Positions 34,940-44,830 of a DNA stretch of 64,000 nt are shown in pieces. The position numbers were made by a program, and so were the translations under genes. The notes under the pieces are model-generated. The model worked only from the letters and a program-made list of their open reading frames with translations. It searched no databases and was not told the DNA's origin. Position 1 is the stretch's first letter. Each line of letters opens with the position of its first letter. The DNA is from Paraspadella gotoi (taxonomy: Eukaryota; Chaetognatha): contig CM119265.1 of assembly GCA_051294375.1 (NCBI GenBank), positions 5,863,730 to 5,927,729 of the forward strand, written 5' to 3'.

Positions 34940-35965
34940 GAGTTTTGTTTCTCTGCTTTCGCGTCTCTCTCTCGGTCTTTTTTTTCTCTCTCGGTTCGTG
35001 CTCTTTCTTTGCTCTTATTATGATTAGGTTGGGCTCGAAAGGAGTTTTTACTCTGGGGCAGAGGGGCGTTGAGGAAGTTAGCGGGATCTCTCTCTTGCTT
35101 TCTGCGTTTTGGTGTTTCTCTCGTCTTCTTGCTCTCTTCTTTCTCTTTTTGTTGTGGCTCTCTGGCTTTCGGGGCTTTCTGGTTCTTGTTGTTGCTCGGG
35201 GTGCTTTTTTTTTTTTGTTTTTTTTTCTTTTGGGTATAGGTGGCTTTTTTCTCTGTTGGGGGGTTTGTGTCTCTTTTTGGTTTTTGGGGGGTTTTTGCGT
35301 GGTTTATGTTTTTTTTTGTTCTTTTTTTTCTCTTTCTTTTTCTCTGTCTTTCGCTCTTTCTCGTGCTCTTTCTCGTCTTATTTTTATGGTGGTCAATTTA
35401 ATAGCGTTAGCAGGTTTGGCTTTTGTGTCTGATAGTTAGTCTTGCCATCTCTTATTCTCTCTCTCTTTTTCTCTCTCTCTTTTCGAGTCGTCTTTTTTTG
35501 GTTTTCTCTTCTTTTTTGTGTCTTCTGTTGTTTTTTTTTTCTTTGCCCTTTTCTCTCTCGTCTTTTTCTTTTTTGGTTCTTTTCGTCTTTTTTCTCTTTT
35601 GTTTTGTGTGTGGGTGTGTGCTGTGGCTGTGGGGTCGGTTCGTTGCTGGTGGTTGTGGGTGCTTGTGTTTTGTTGTTGCCTTTTATCTTGTTTTTGTGTC
35701 CGTTTTCTTGTTTAGTTTTTTTTTTTGCGGGGTTGGGTGTGCTTTCGCGTCGCGTCTGTCTCTTGCTTGTGAGTATGTTTCAGAGAACGTAGGCGATGCT
35801 GTGTGTGTCTTTTCTGATTTTTTTGTGGTTGGGTTAGTTATCTTTCGGGTACGCATGCTGCTTATTTCTCTCTTCTCTCTCTTTCTCTTCTCATCTCTAT
35901 CCTCTTCTTTCTCTCTCTTTTCTTTTTCTCTCTCTCCTCTTTTTCTCTCTCTGCCTCTTTTCGTC
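34940..35965 (+). repeat. A-depleted, T/G/C-rich low-complexity tract
   Basis: About 1 kb in which A is very rare on the plus strand. It has T-runs, (CT)n-like stretches and G-rich patches such as GTTGGGGGGTTTGTG. Several long overlapping frames (Phe, Leu, Ser, Val, Cys-rich) are open simply because stop codons need A. The extreme strand asymmetry is the notable property. Confidence 0.75.
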
Positions 35966-36039
35966 GCCTTCCGCAACTTCTTAGTTAATTTATATAGAAA
36001 ATAAAAATTTCGGATTTACATAAACTAGTCTACTTGCAG

Positions 36040-36275
36040 TCAGGATTCTTTCCTTAAAATCGAAAAACTCGCAAAAAATCTCGCAACAGGGGTTATGTCT
36101 AGACCACCACCCCACCATTGAATGCCTTTTGAAGTTAAATTTCGATGAATGCCCTAAATATTCTCCGACAGACTTAAAGCTGAACTTAAGGAAAATCCTG
36201 GAGGCTTATTTCATCAATCACTTGCAACTATTGCCACTGTATTGGCAACTTCATTCTAGCAAATATAATAAATAA
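36040..36275 (+). CDS. Candidate terminal exon, unknown protein
   Basis: Follows acceptor CTACTTGCAG (AG at 36,038-36,039). After two leading bases it is open for 77 codons to TAA at 36,273-36,275. AATAAA at 36,268 and 36,272 overlaps the stop and could serve as a poly(A) signal. The peptide is not repetitive: KSKNSQKISQQGLCLDHH, then ECLLKLNFDECPKYSPTD, then an amphipathic helix-like KLNLRKILEAYFINHL. A second possible acceptor at 36,088-36,089 is in the same frame. There is no ATG, so it would be a 3' exon; the A-poor tract just upstream would lie in the intron. I do not recognise the family. An open frame this long can occur by chance in 64 kb, so my confidence rests on the residue pattern and the splice site. 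Confidence 0.45.
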
Positions 36276-36490
36276 ATAGTCAACAGAAACCTTAGCGAAA
36301 AGAGCTTTGATTTGATATTAAAAATATATAGTTTTTTAATAAAAATATTGTTTTTATTTCTGTGACTGTGATAATAAATGTTTGTGGTAACCAAACAGCA
36401 ATCAAAAAATTCAATTTTGCATCGCAAAGACGGCGGGCATGAAAAATAATAATTCCCGTACTAAAACAAAAAAACGTAAATTAACGCTTT

Positions 36491-36577
36491 GAGGATAGTA
36501 AATTAGGCAAAGGAGATTTAAAGACAATGATATTTGTCCAAAAAAATCATATAGAAATTGCTAAAGTATCGACATGA
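36491..36577 (+). CDS. Short ORF fragment, protein-like, uncertain
   Basis: Twenty-eight codons (EDSKLGKGDLKTM, then IFVQKNHIEIAKVST) to TGA at 36,575-36,577. AG at 36,492-36,493 could be an acceptor. It is AT-rich and short enough to be chance. It is listed because it lies just downstream of the terminal exon above, on the same strand, and has sensible residue order. Confidence 0.2.
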   Translation, partial: EDSKLGKGDLKTMIFVQKNHIEIAKVST

Positions 36578-36837
36578 CTTTTTCCACGGTGTGGATTAGC
36601 ACTGGGTGCCCCCCACCAAAAAAAAAAGAAAAAAGAAACGTTATAACGTCGTCGACTTTTGTTCATCTTAGTTTTTTTTTTTTTTTTTCTTCTTATTCCC
36701 TTCCATCGTTTTCGTCTATCGCGGCCGAACCTCTATGCGGAAGCGTAACTAACTTCGTCGGCGAAAACGAGAGAAGAAAAAAGACGATCGTGAAATTTCC
36801 AAAACAAAAGACACGGACGACGATTAAAAAATCACCG

Positions 36838-36841
36838 CCAG

Positions 36842-36894
<53 letters not shown>

Positions 36895-37095
36895 GCAAAT
36901 TGTGGGGAAAGGAGAAATAGAGAAATGGTCGTGAAGGAGCGGAGGTGGGAGTATGAGAGAGAAGAGATAAAGAAAATAGAGATAGGGGAGAGAGAATAAA
37001 GTGAAGGGAGAGGAGAGAGGGGAGAGATGAGCGAAAGCCAGAAATTTCTATCCAGTCGACAGAGGTGCGTTTGAGGCGGGAAAAGTCGTCTCAGT

Positions 37096-37150
<55 letters not shown>

Positions 37151-37201
37151 GTCATCTCTCTCTCTCTCTCTCTACTCTCCTCCTTATTCGACTTGTGCAC
37201 A
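36838..37201. repeat. (GA)n then (CT)n microsatellites
   Basis: (GA)n at 36,840-36,893, purine-rich sequence to about 37,040, then (CT)n at 37,099-37,180, ending at a 25-N gap. The block can fold as a large GA:CT hairpin. Confidence 0.9.
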
Positions 37202-37226
37202 NNNNNNNNNNNNNNNNNNNNNNNNN
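37202..37226. other. 25-N gap
   Basis: Exactly 25 N, after a (CT)n array. Confidence 0.95.
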
Positions 37227-37311
37227 CTCCGTTCATCGACTTTGGCACCAACCTCCCGGATTTTCCTTTTTTTGGCAAGAAAAAACAAATATGTTGGCAA
37301 ATAGAGGCGCC

Positions 37312-37470
37312 TGGAGTCGCGACGGTGGCCGAGTAGGAGGGTGAGGCCGTCTAGCGAGAGACCGAATTGCAGGGGGAGGTATTCTCACGGCGGCCATGGC
37401 GGAGAGTAAGGCTGTCTCGTATTGGATAAGTCAGAATGTGAGGATTTATCCTGGTGGCCAAATAAATTTT
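37312..37470 (+). mobile_element. tRNA(Ser/Leu)-like SINE, degenerate
   Basis: Starts with GACGGTGGCCGAGTAGG, a good match to the box A region of class II tRNAs (TGGCCGAGTGG). About 60 bases downstream comes GGGAGGTATTCTCACGG, a damaged box B. A variable-arm-sized insert separates them. The body then runs into AT-rich sequence with AAATAAATTTTAATTG, typical of a SINE tail. The missing intact GGTTCGA argues against a functional tRNA gene. It is unrelated in its body to the 14,797 element. Confidence 0.4.
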
Positions 37471-38017
37471 AATTGTATCCTTGTACCATTGAGTCATTGC
37501 GTAGAAATTGGTGAATACTGAAAAAAAAAAAAACATCATTTTAAATATGCGTAAATGAAAATATATATTATATCCAATTAATAAACCAATTAAAGTGAGA
37601 AAGTTAAGCCAAGTGAGAAGGTGACCCGAGAGTGAGATGTCTTGAGATGGCCGAATCACTGTTTGCTGACGAAGATAAGAAGGATAGGACTCAGAAAGGG
37701 CGATTGTCAGGAGTCCAGGGTGAGAAAGAGACAAAATCCCACCCGATGATAAGTACGACTCACATAGAATCTGGCAGAGACAAATCTGGCGCCGGCCACT
37801 GGCGACCGAGGGCGAGACGAAAAAAAAGAACCTGGAATTTTTGACTGGGGAGAGAAGAGAGGAAGAAAGAGGGAGAGAAGTGGTGAATTTAAAAGAAGGA
37901 GAAATTGAAAGAAAGGAGAGAGGAGGGAAAAAAAGAAAGCGAAAGAAAAAAGAAAAGAATTTCCAAAAATGAAATGCTTATGAACATTGAACATTGTTCA
38001 ATGAACAATCAAAGGTC
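37471..38017. other. Unique, purine-rich sequence, no gene recognised
   Basis: AT-rich to 37,600, then G/A-rich on the plus strand (37,840-37,960). No supported coding frame or repeat identity. Confidence 0.5.
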
Positions 38018-38287
38018 ATGACGAGTGAAGCAAAAGGGGACAGCGCAGAAATTGTCATTGCCCGGAGATTTAAAGGAGCGAGCCTGAGATAGGCAAACAA
38101 CCTGTCGCCATAGCGACGGCGATCTACGATGCACTGCTTTACGAACGACGACTTCATTCTCTGTGACGATGACGACGACGACGATGACGACGACGACGAC
38201 GACGACGAAGACGACGACGAGAAGGACGATCACAAGATTGATGAGTCAACTGACGGATCGGCCATCGGATCTTCATCAGTTTTGTAG
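38018..38287 (+). pseudogene. Acidic-tailed ORF with apparent frameshifts
   Basis: ATG at 38,018 opens a short frame (SEAKGDSAEIVIARRFKG) that stops at 38,093-38,095. A second frame from about 38,087 reads EIGKQPVAIATAIYDALLYE. The first frame resumes at 38,117 and gives TNDDFILC followed by a poly-Asp/Glu run from GAC/GAT codons and a non-repetitive end (DHKIDESTDGSAIGSSSV), with TAG at 38,285-38,287. An ATG at 38,129 alone would give a 52-residue ORF. The three pieces abut with no spare sequence, which fits one small acidic protein with two indels, or a young pseudogene. The family is not recognised. The same acidic style is seen at 2,312 and 29,402. Confidence 0.4.
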
Positions 38288-38582
38288 CAAAACGACGAAG
38301 ACGACGACGAAAAAAAAGCGTTTCCGTAATTTATAGTATTTTAATTTTCGTTGCTGTTTTTTATTACTTTTTCTTCCTTATTTTTATTTTTCTGACTTTG
38401 ATTCGGTCTTTACAATATATTACCAAAATGTTGAATTATTTTATTATGTTCGCATTCATTTTTTCTCTTTTTTTTCCTTCCCAAATATTTTTTATTCGTC
38501 TAGGGTTTTAGAGATAAGGGTCATCCGGGTTCATAGTTATCCTGCATCCGGCAGGGGGTTTAGATACAAGGATAGACTAACC

Positions 38583-38905
38583 AAAACACAGCAGGGACGA
38601 ACTTGAGAAAGAAGGTCTGAGGACCGTTTTCCGTCAAATCCTAAACTATCAATTGAGTCTCCAGCTCAATTCGACAGCCAAATAGAAACTTTCTACCTTT
38701 ATGCACAATCTGTCAAGTGCAATAGCACCCATCCAAATTCCATCCCGCCCACCCAGTCCCATCCAACCCTTCGGTCCTTCTCAACTTGAAACAGGAAACG
38801 CTAACAGCCAAAGAACTTCAATCACTGCCTCTGCTTTGGCACCAGGGCTACGAAAAAGGAGAAAAAACCCCCGGCGAATTTCGTATAATGTAACCCATAA
38901 AAACA
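38583..38905 (+). CDS. Possible coding fragment, Pro/Ser-rich, frame uncertain
   Basis: Several overlapping frames look protein-like. From 38,581 one reads DELEKEGLRTVFRQILNY to a TAG at 38,683. Another reads ESPAQFDSQIETFYLYAQSV to 38,759. From ATG 38,701 a third reads IAPIQIPSRPPSPIQPFG, with Ser/Thr/Arg downstream, until it enters the (CT)n array. Mutually exclusive frames of similar quality suggest indels in a real exon, or chance. No splice site is convincing. Confidence 0.2.
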
Positions 38906-38909
38906 TTCT

Positions 38910-38944
38910 TTGTCTCTCTTTCTTTCTTTCTTTATTTCTTTCTT

Positions 38945-39029
<85 letters not shown>
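38910..39029 (+). repeat. (CTTT)n then (CT)n microsatellite
   Basis: A short TTTCTTTATTTC run followed by about 78 bases of pure (CT)n at 38,950-39,028. It is one of the least interrupted arrays in the window, consistent with this part being better-quality sequence. Confidence 0.95.
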
Positions 39030-39032
<3 letters not shown>

Positions 39033-39235
39033 CACTTCCCTCTCTTTCTTTTATCTACTTTGTCTCACTTTCGCTTCCTCTCGCTCTCTCTCGTTCCTGT
39101 CTCTGTCTCCTTCTCCTCTCTCACTGAAGAGGGACGAGCAATCAATTTCGTTTTCTTTTGACTTCGGTGACGTTAACTTTGGTAAACGAAAAGTTTTTTT
39201 TTTTATTATTATTATTCCGTTGCTGGTGAATCCTC

Positions 39236-39285
39236 TGTCGTTGTCGTCGTTGTCGTCGTTGTCGTCGTTGTCGTCGTCGTCAAAA
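39236..39285 (+). repeat. (GTC/GTT)n trinucleotide repeat
   Basis: About 16 triplets of GTCGTCGTT type. On the minus strand the frames are poly-Thr (ending in EDSPATE) or Asp/Asn-rich. I cannot decide whether it is coded. Confidence 0.85.
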
Positions 39286-39423
39286 CTGTTGTAGTCGCCA
39301 CTCTAACTAAAACGGTTTTGGAATATAATTGTATGAAAACTATAATTATAATTATTAAACTAAAACTATCGAAATTGCCAAAATAAACCTTGGAAAAACA
39401 TTTTGAAAAATACTGCATTTTCA

Positions 39424-39874
39424 NNNNNNNNNNNNNNNNNNNNNNNNNNNNNNNNNNNNNNNNNNNNNNNNNNNNNNNNNNNNNNNNNNNNNNNNNNNNN
39501 NNNNNNNNNNNNNNNNNNNNNNNNNNNNNNNNNNNNNNNNNNNNNNNNNNNNNNNNNNNNNNNNNNNNNNNNNNNNNNNNNNNNNNNNNNNNNNNNNNNN
39601 NNNNNNNNNNNNNNNNNNNNNNNNNNNNNNNNNNNNNNNNNNNNNNNNNNNNNNNNNNNNNNNNNNNNNNNNNNNNNNNNNNNNNNNNNNNNNNNNNNNN
39701 NNNNNNNNNNNNNNNNNNNNNNNNNNNNNNNNNNNNNNNNNNNNNNNNNNNNNNNNNNNNNNNNNNNNNNNNNNNNNNNNNNNNNNNNNNNNNNNNNNNN
39801 NNNNNNNNNNNNNNNNNNNNNNNNNNNNNNNNNNNNNNNNNNNNNNNNNNNNNNNNNNNNNNNNNNNNNNNNNN
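39424..39874. other. Sized assembly gap (451 N)
   Basis: 451 N. It lies immediately left of the outer end of IR3. Confidence 0.95.
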
Positions 39875-41213
39875 AAATATTGTTCCAACAAAACCGATGA
39901 GGTATAAAAACTTCACGGAGGTAATAGCGCGTGAATCCTGCTCTCAATTCAGTTCGAAGGGACCTTACCTTCAAAGAGTTAAGTCTCAGTCCCAACTCGA
40001 AACGATCAGCAGTATCATTTAAATTGCACATTGCATAATGCAAATGTCGCAGATCGATTCGCAGTTTCGCCAGTTAAAAATGTTTTAATATAAATTTTCA
40101 TCTCATAAATTTATTGTTAGATTAATTAATCATCGATCCAAATTTTTATAAAATTCAACTCGTTGTAATTGTAGTTTAGATGTTTTTGTTTGTAAAAAAC
40201 CATCGAATTCGCTGTTTTTGTTTTTTTAACAAATTTAAGCTTTATTTTATTCACTTCCTAAATTTTATTCTTTATGCGACATGAAAAACAAAAAAAATGA
40301 GAACAAAGAATCAAACAGAAAAATTAAAGAAAATAGAAAAAGCTCCAAGAAATGATGCGAAAAAAATGAAGGAAAAACTAGAAAATGACATCCGGAAATG
40401 AATGAAAACTCGAAAAGACGAATGAGTAGTAAGAAAAAATCCAAATGCGAAAAGAGAAAAAAGTGCATAAATAAAAAAAAAAATAGGAAAAGAGGAAAAG
40501 CGGAAAATAGAGGAAGAAAACAAGTTTGAAAAAAACGAAAATAAAAATAATGAAATACAAGATATAAAAAACGCCAACTAAAAAAAATCGTGGAAAAGCG
40601 ACGAAGGAACGATGACAGAAAAATTCTAAAGAGATTTCAAATATCTAGATCAAACACATATCGGACGAAACGAGCCATGCGCTGCAAATAAAACAGAGAG
40701 AGAGAGAGAGAGACGAGACGAGAGAGAGAGAGAGGAGAGAGAAGGAGAGAGAGATGAGCACGATGACGAGAGAGAGAGAGCCAGAGATGAAATATATTCC
40801 AAAACAAGTAAATTTTTTTTTAACTTTTAACGGCATCCTATATATTTTTTTTTTTATTGGCGTTTCGAATTCGACTAAAGAGACTTCGTTTTTGTCGTTG
40901 ATCATGAAATCTGAGAGCGACGCGGAATAAATTATCCTTTTATACAAAGAAAAAAGAAAAAGTTGGCAAATTCCCTAACTCAGTTATCAACGGAGGTGCA
41001 GGGGGCGGAGATCCGAGGAACCAAAAACCGCCCCAATCTTTTTTTTTTTTGCCATAACCGGAGACTAATTCGGGCAAGATGAATCAAAAGTTGAATTGTG
41101 AGCCAAAGAGGTCGTCAATGCTAAATATCTTTTAGTTTCGATGAGCGAAAACTGAATGGAGAATGCGAAAGAAAACTGCCTTATTTCTCCATTTAAATTC
41201 TGGCATTGGTAAT

Positions 41214-41214
41214 A

Positions 41215-41251
<37 letters not shown>
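41214..41251 (+). repeat. (GAC)n trinucleotide repeat
   Basis: About 12 perfect GAC units, mirrored as (GTC)n near 56,650-56,683. Just downstream, GAAGATGGCG and CAAGATGGCGG (41,386-41,408) are YY1-type motifs. Confidence 0.95.
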
Positions 41252-41252
<1 letters not shown>

Positions 41253-42857
41253 GGGAAACCAGCCCCAGAATAAATTTCGGGAACTGATTGGAAATCTTTT
41301 TTATTCAAATTAATCCATTAGTAATTGGAGAAAGAATAAATGACATCCGGATCGTCGTGGTCGTCGTCGTCGTGGAAAAGAGGAGAAGATGGCGTTCCAA
41401 GATGGCGGACGGTCGAAAGCAGATGGTAGATGGCGTTCGGCTCATATGCCAAAAGCTTTTACCACTTTGTTGAATCACCGAATTTTTCCTCCACATTTGG
41501 TCTCACGTTATTTCGCAGTTTAACCCTTTTCCTTTTTTTTAAAAAAAGAAATAAAATCTTTCTATTTTTGAAAAAAAAAAAACTCGTTCAATGGTGAAAG
41601 TTTTAGATTTTTTTTTCTTCCTTTTTTCTCCCACAACAGATTTGATTTGTACGAGTATCGAATGATGTCTCGGGAGATTTTCTTTCGGGAATTTGACGGA
41701 CGTTAGAAATTTGGGAGGGAGGAAAAAGGAAAGTGAAAAAGGAAGGAGAGAAAGAAAATTGGAAGGGGTAGGAAAGAATAGGGACGATTTAGTTTAGAAT
41801 AAGTTGATGGAGAAGAATAAATGGAAATTTCGAATTTATTTATAACACAACAAAAATAGAACAAATAATCTTTCGGCTCCGATCTGAAATCGCGAGAAAA
41901 AGGGAAATGATAGGAAGTGGAAAAAATATTAAAAATATTAAAAAGAAGAATTAGAAGGAAAATCGAAAAAAAATAAAAAATAAAAAGAGAAAAGGAAAAG
42001 CGAAGAATAGAAAAAATAAAGAAAAGAGAAAATTGGAGGAACGATTCATAAAATAGATCCGCGCCATCATATTTCCGACCATAATGGGAAGTCGGTAAAG
42101 AAGGAGAAGAGAGGGAGGGAGAGAAGTTAAAAGTCTCGGTAGCACAAGTTTTGTGGTATTAGAAAGGAAAAAGAGGTGGAGTAGTGCTAATTGGAATAAA
42201 GTAAATATTAAGTAAATTTTAAACATGCTCCGAGCAAAAAAAAAACTTTAACGTTAAAGACCAAAATTCATTTTTAAATTAGACTATAAAGAATGATTGT
42301 AAAAGAAATTAAAGAGAAAAGCGAGAATATGACTAAAGATTAGCGAGATGAAAGAAGCTCGTGAAAGAATCTTGACACAATAGGAAGAGGAAGAGAATAA
42401 TCATCGATTTCCTAAGTGGTTATGAAGAGAGAAAGACGGCACAAGAGGAGAGTGGCAGAGCTTGTGGCAGAGCTTATGGCAGAAAAAACGTTGGAGATAA
42501 AAAATGAAGTTATACTTCAACATTTTGTGTATAAATTTAGATTATGTGAATTCATTTAGGTTTATATCTCTTTGAAGTCTATAACATTTCTCACTTTCTG
42601 AATATGAACCATCCAATATTCATAAAATATTCATTTTATGTCACCGAAAAATAATTTGGAGCTATGTTATAACTCGGTAAAGTTGAGCAGATTGGTAAAA
42701 TATTACATTGGCTTTGAAAATTTTATGTTAAATGTTAATGTAGAAACAATATTTAGTGCTGTTACTGACTCTCGACTCCATCAAAGACAAAAGCGTTGGA
42801 AGAAAGACCTAAGAAGGTTGAATAGTCGCAAGCGGCTGTGACAATTTGAATTAGAAA

Positions 42858-42929
42858 ATGGAACAGGGTGGCGCCGTCGATGGCATCGATTCGCGCAGAG
42901 CAAAAGGCGCCGAGCTCTTTGAGTTACGA
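42858..42929 (+). CDS. Candidate first coding exon, truncated by a gap
   Basis: ATG in a good context (GAAAATGG) opens MEQGGAVDGIDSRRAKGAEL and continues to the edge of a 25-N gap. The mirror copy at 54,997 on the minus strand starts with the same MEQGGA but then differs by single-base indels (ASMASISRRAKGASLLSYGP). Both frames are open, so I cannot tell which is correct. The block is GC-rich compared with its flanks. No family recognised. Confidence 0.35.
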
Positions 42930-42954
42930 NNNNNNNNNNNNNNNNNNNNNNNNN
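42930..42954. other. 25-N gap
   Basis: Exactly 25 N. It marks the point where the IR3 arm changes from inverted to direct orientation relative to the other arm. Confidence 0.95.
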
Positions 42955-43079
42955 GTCGCCCCGGACGTCTCGGATCCGCCGCACACCAACTTAAGATCCA
43001 CGAACCGTCCGCTCGAAGCTCATAAACCGCTTAATGACTTTTTCCTTCGCTTTCTCCGTATCTCTCTATCTCCAAACGT

Positions 43080-43080
43080 C

Positions 43081-43154
<74 letters not shown>

Positions 43155-43155
43155 C
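43080..43155 (+). repeat. (CT)n microsatellite
   Basis: Interrupted CT array, present in direct orientation at 54,310-54,412. Confidence 0.95.
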
Positions 43156-43237
43156 TCCAATTCTCCGGAACTTACACAGCCACTACCAGCACACAACAAC
43201 ATGCCCACCAACGACACCAAAAGCGGGACGCGTGTGA

Positions 43238-43430
43238 TGTGAAGAATTATGTTTTAATTATGAGAATATAGTGAACTCGTGCCTGACCGACCTGGTTAAA
43301 AAGAAATAGATCGAGGATGGGAAAAGCGCGCTATGGTACAAAGTTCATTTCAAGACGAGTGAGAGCGGCGAGACGTGGACAACTGCCCCGTGAGATTTGA
43401 ATGAAAAAGTCCACCCCACTGAACCAAGTA
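43238..43430 (+). pseudogene. Protein-like exon with in-frame stops
   Basis: One continuous frame reads NYENIVNSCLTDLVKKK, a TAG at 43,307-43,309, then IEDGK, SALWYKVHFKTSESGETW and TTAP, a TGA at 43,391-43,393, then DLNEKVHPTEP. It ends at a consensus donor CCAA|GTAAGTG (GT at about 43,431). No frameshift is needed, only two stops, and a third TGA (43,235-43,237) precedes it. Residue order and the donor suggest a real exon carrying nonsense differences: a pseudogene, sequence errors, or (least likely) recoding. I do not recognise the family. It lies in the part of IR3 for which I found no counterpart in the other arm. Confidence 0.35.
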
Positions 43431-43865
43431 AGTGATTGTTTATATAATATATTAACACCACATCATCGAGCTGATACTCTTCAAATGCCTCATCTCAGCA
43501 TCAGGTCTCAGTCTCAGTGATCTACCTCTCCTTATCATACGATCTTAGAACTGGACTATTCTTCTTTGCCAGCTTAGCATATCCTGTCATCCAACTTTAT
43601 CCTACCATACCATTCGCGTACTCTTACATAACTCATATGCAAATAACAAATGTCCGTGCTCTCTCATACTTCTCAAGTCTCAATACTCATCTTCTTTTCG
43701 CTGACACTTTGACAAAAAGAAATGGCACGCCTTAGGTCCATTATCGTTTTTCTCTTCGTGTCCCTAACGTATACGTCTCCCGTCGTCGTTCATAAATCCG
43801 TCAATTTGCTCATTTCTCTGTCGTAGTCGCTTCACCATTGTTATTGTCGTTCAATGGTTTTCCAG

Positions 43866-43940
43866 AGCGGCGTCGCCTTTCGGTCGGACTCGCGGCACTC
43901 TGTCGCTGCAACAAACAGGCGCGATGCAATCGTCCTCTCT
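43866..43940 (+). CDS. Candidate exon after a clear acceptor
   Basis: Acceptor GGTTTTCCAG (AG at 43,864-43,865) is followed by SGVAFRSDSRHSVAATNR and RDAIVLS, then the frame runs into a (CT)n array. No donor is visible before the repeat. The function is unknown. Confidence 0.25.
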
Positions 43941-44027
43941 CCCTCTCTCTTCTCTCTGCGTCTCCTCTCTCTCATCTCTCTCTCTTCTCTTCTCTCTCTC
44001 TCTCATCTCTCTCTCTCTCTCTCTCCC

Positions 44028-44079
<52 letters not shown>

Positions 44080-44085
44080 TTTTTT
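43941..44085 (+). repeat. (CT)n microsatellite
   Basis: About 145 bases of interrupted CT. Downstream, at 44,130-44,285, two short competing frames exist (EEAAGDPFELSPLKI and a basic QKRLQETRLSCRHLRF frame); neither is decisive. Confidence 0.95.
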
Positions 44086-44329
44086 TTTCTTCGATCTCTT
44101 CTCCGGAGGATTCAATCTTTTCCTCTGGCCTCGGTCAGCAGAAGAGGCTGCAGGAGACCCGTTTGAGCTGTCGCCACTTAAGATTTCCCGGGAAATTACG
44201 ACATTATGAACCCGAACCCGAAAACCGACGAAATAGATACGTCGGACGACGGCATAGACGACGACGCTTGAAGAAGGACATTTGTTAAACGCAGACCAAT
44301 TAAGGGTCAGCACTCACTTGTTCGTTCAG

Positions 44330-44430
44330 ATTGACGCTCGACCTCGTACTGGACGCGTCAACGACCGACCGACGGTGACTTGTGTTCCGACTGACCGGAA
44401 CACTTTACTACGCTGACGATTCATCCGAAG
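44330..44430 (+). CDS. Candidate 101-nt internal exon
   Basis: Acceptor TTGTTCGTTCAG (AG at 44,328-44,329) and donor CGAAG|GTAAAA (GT at 44,431). The frame IDARPRTGRVNDRP, then TVTCVPTDRNTL, meets a TGA near the end. Another frame finishes as YYADDSSE at the donor, so one indel would make the exon fully open. Unknown protein. Confidence 0.3.
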
Positions 44431-44830
44431 GTAAAAATGTAACATCAAAGAGACGGCAACCTATAACCCAAGGTATATGATAACGAGCACCGTCCCTAAT
44501 TCTCATTGATCTCACCCGTTAGCCTAATTAAAACACAAAGCTCTACTCCTCCTAACGATAATACAGTTCCTCTAAAACAATAATTGTAGCTCACATATGG
44601 ACCCAGCCCGATCCCGTTTCAAGTACTTGTAACCCTAACACTATACCCTGATTTAACAAACCCGAAAGGTCTCCTCATCACAAGTGAAACAAGACTAACT
44701 CTTCTCTTCTCGACACATGACAACAACAACGACGACGACGAAGACGCCCAACGTTCGACCCCTCGCCTTCTCGCTCAGCTGATCATTTCGTCTTCCCTTT
44801 TGTCTTTTTCTCTCTTTTTCTTCCCTCAAG

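Noticed and set aside
34855-36004. Three overlapping hydrophobic frames of 107-194 codons that look like membrane proteins
   Set aside because: The plus strand almost lacks A, and all stop codons need A. All three frames are open at once, which is a composition effect.
36574-36999. 141-codon frame with AAEPLCGSVTNFVGENERRK
   Set aside because: It starts in an A/C-run and ends in (GA)n. The central 40 codons are plausible, but there is no splice site or second copy to support them.
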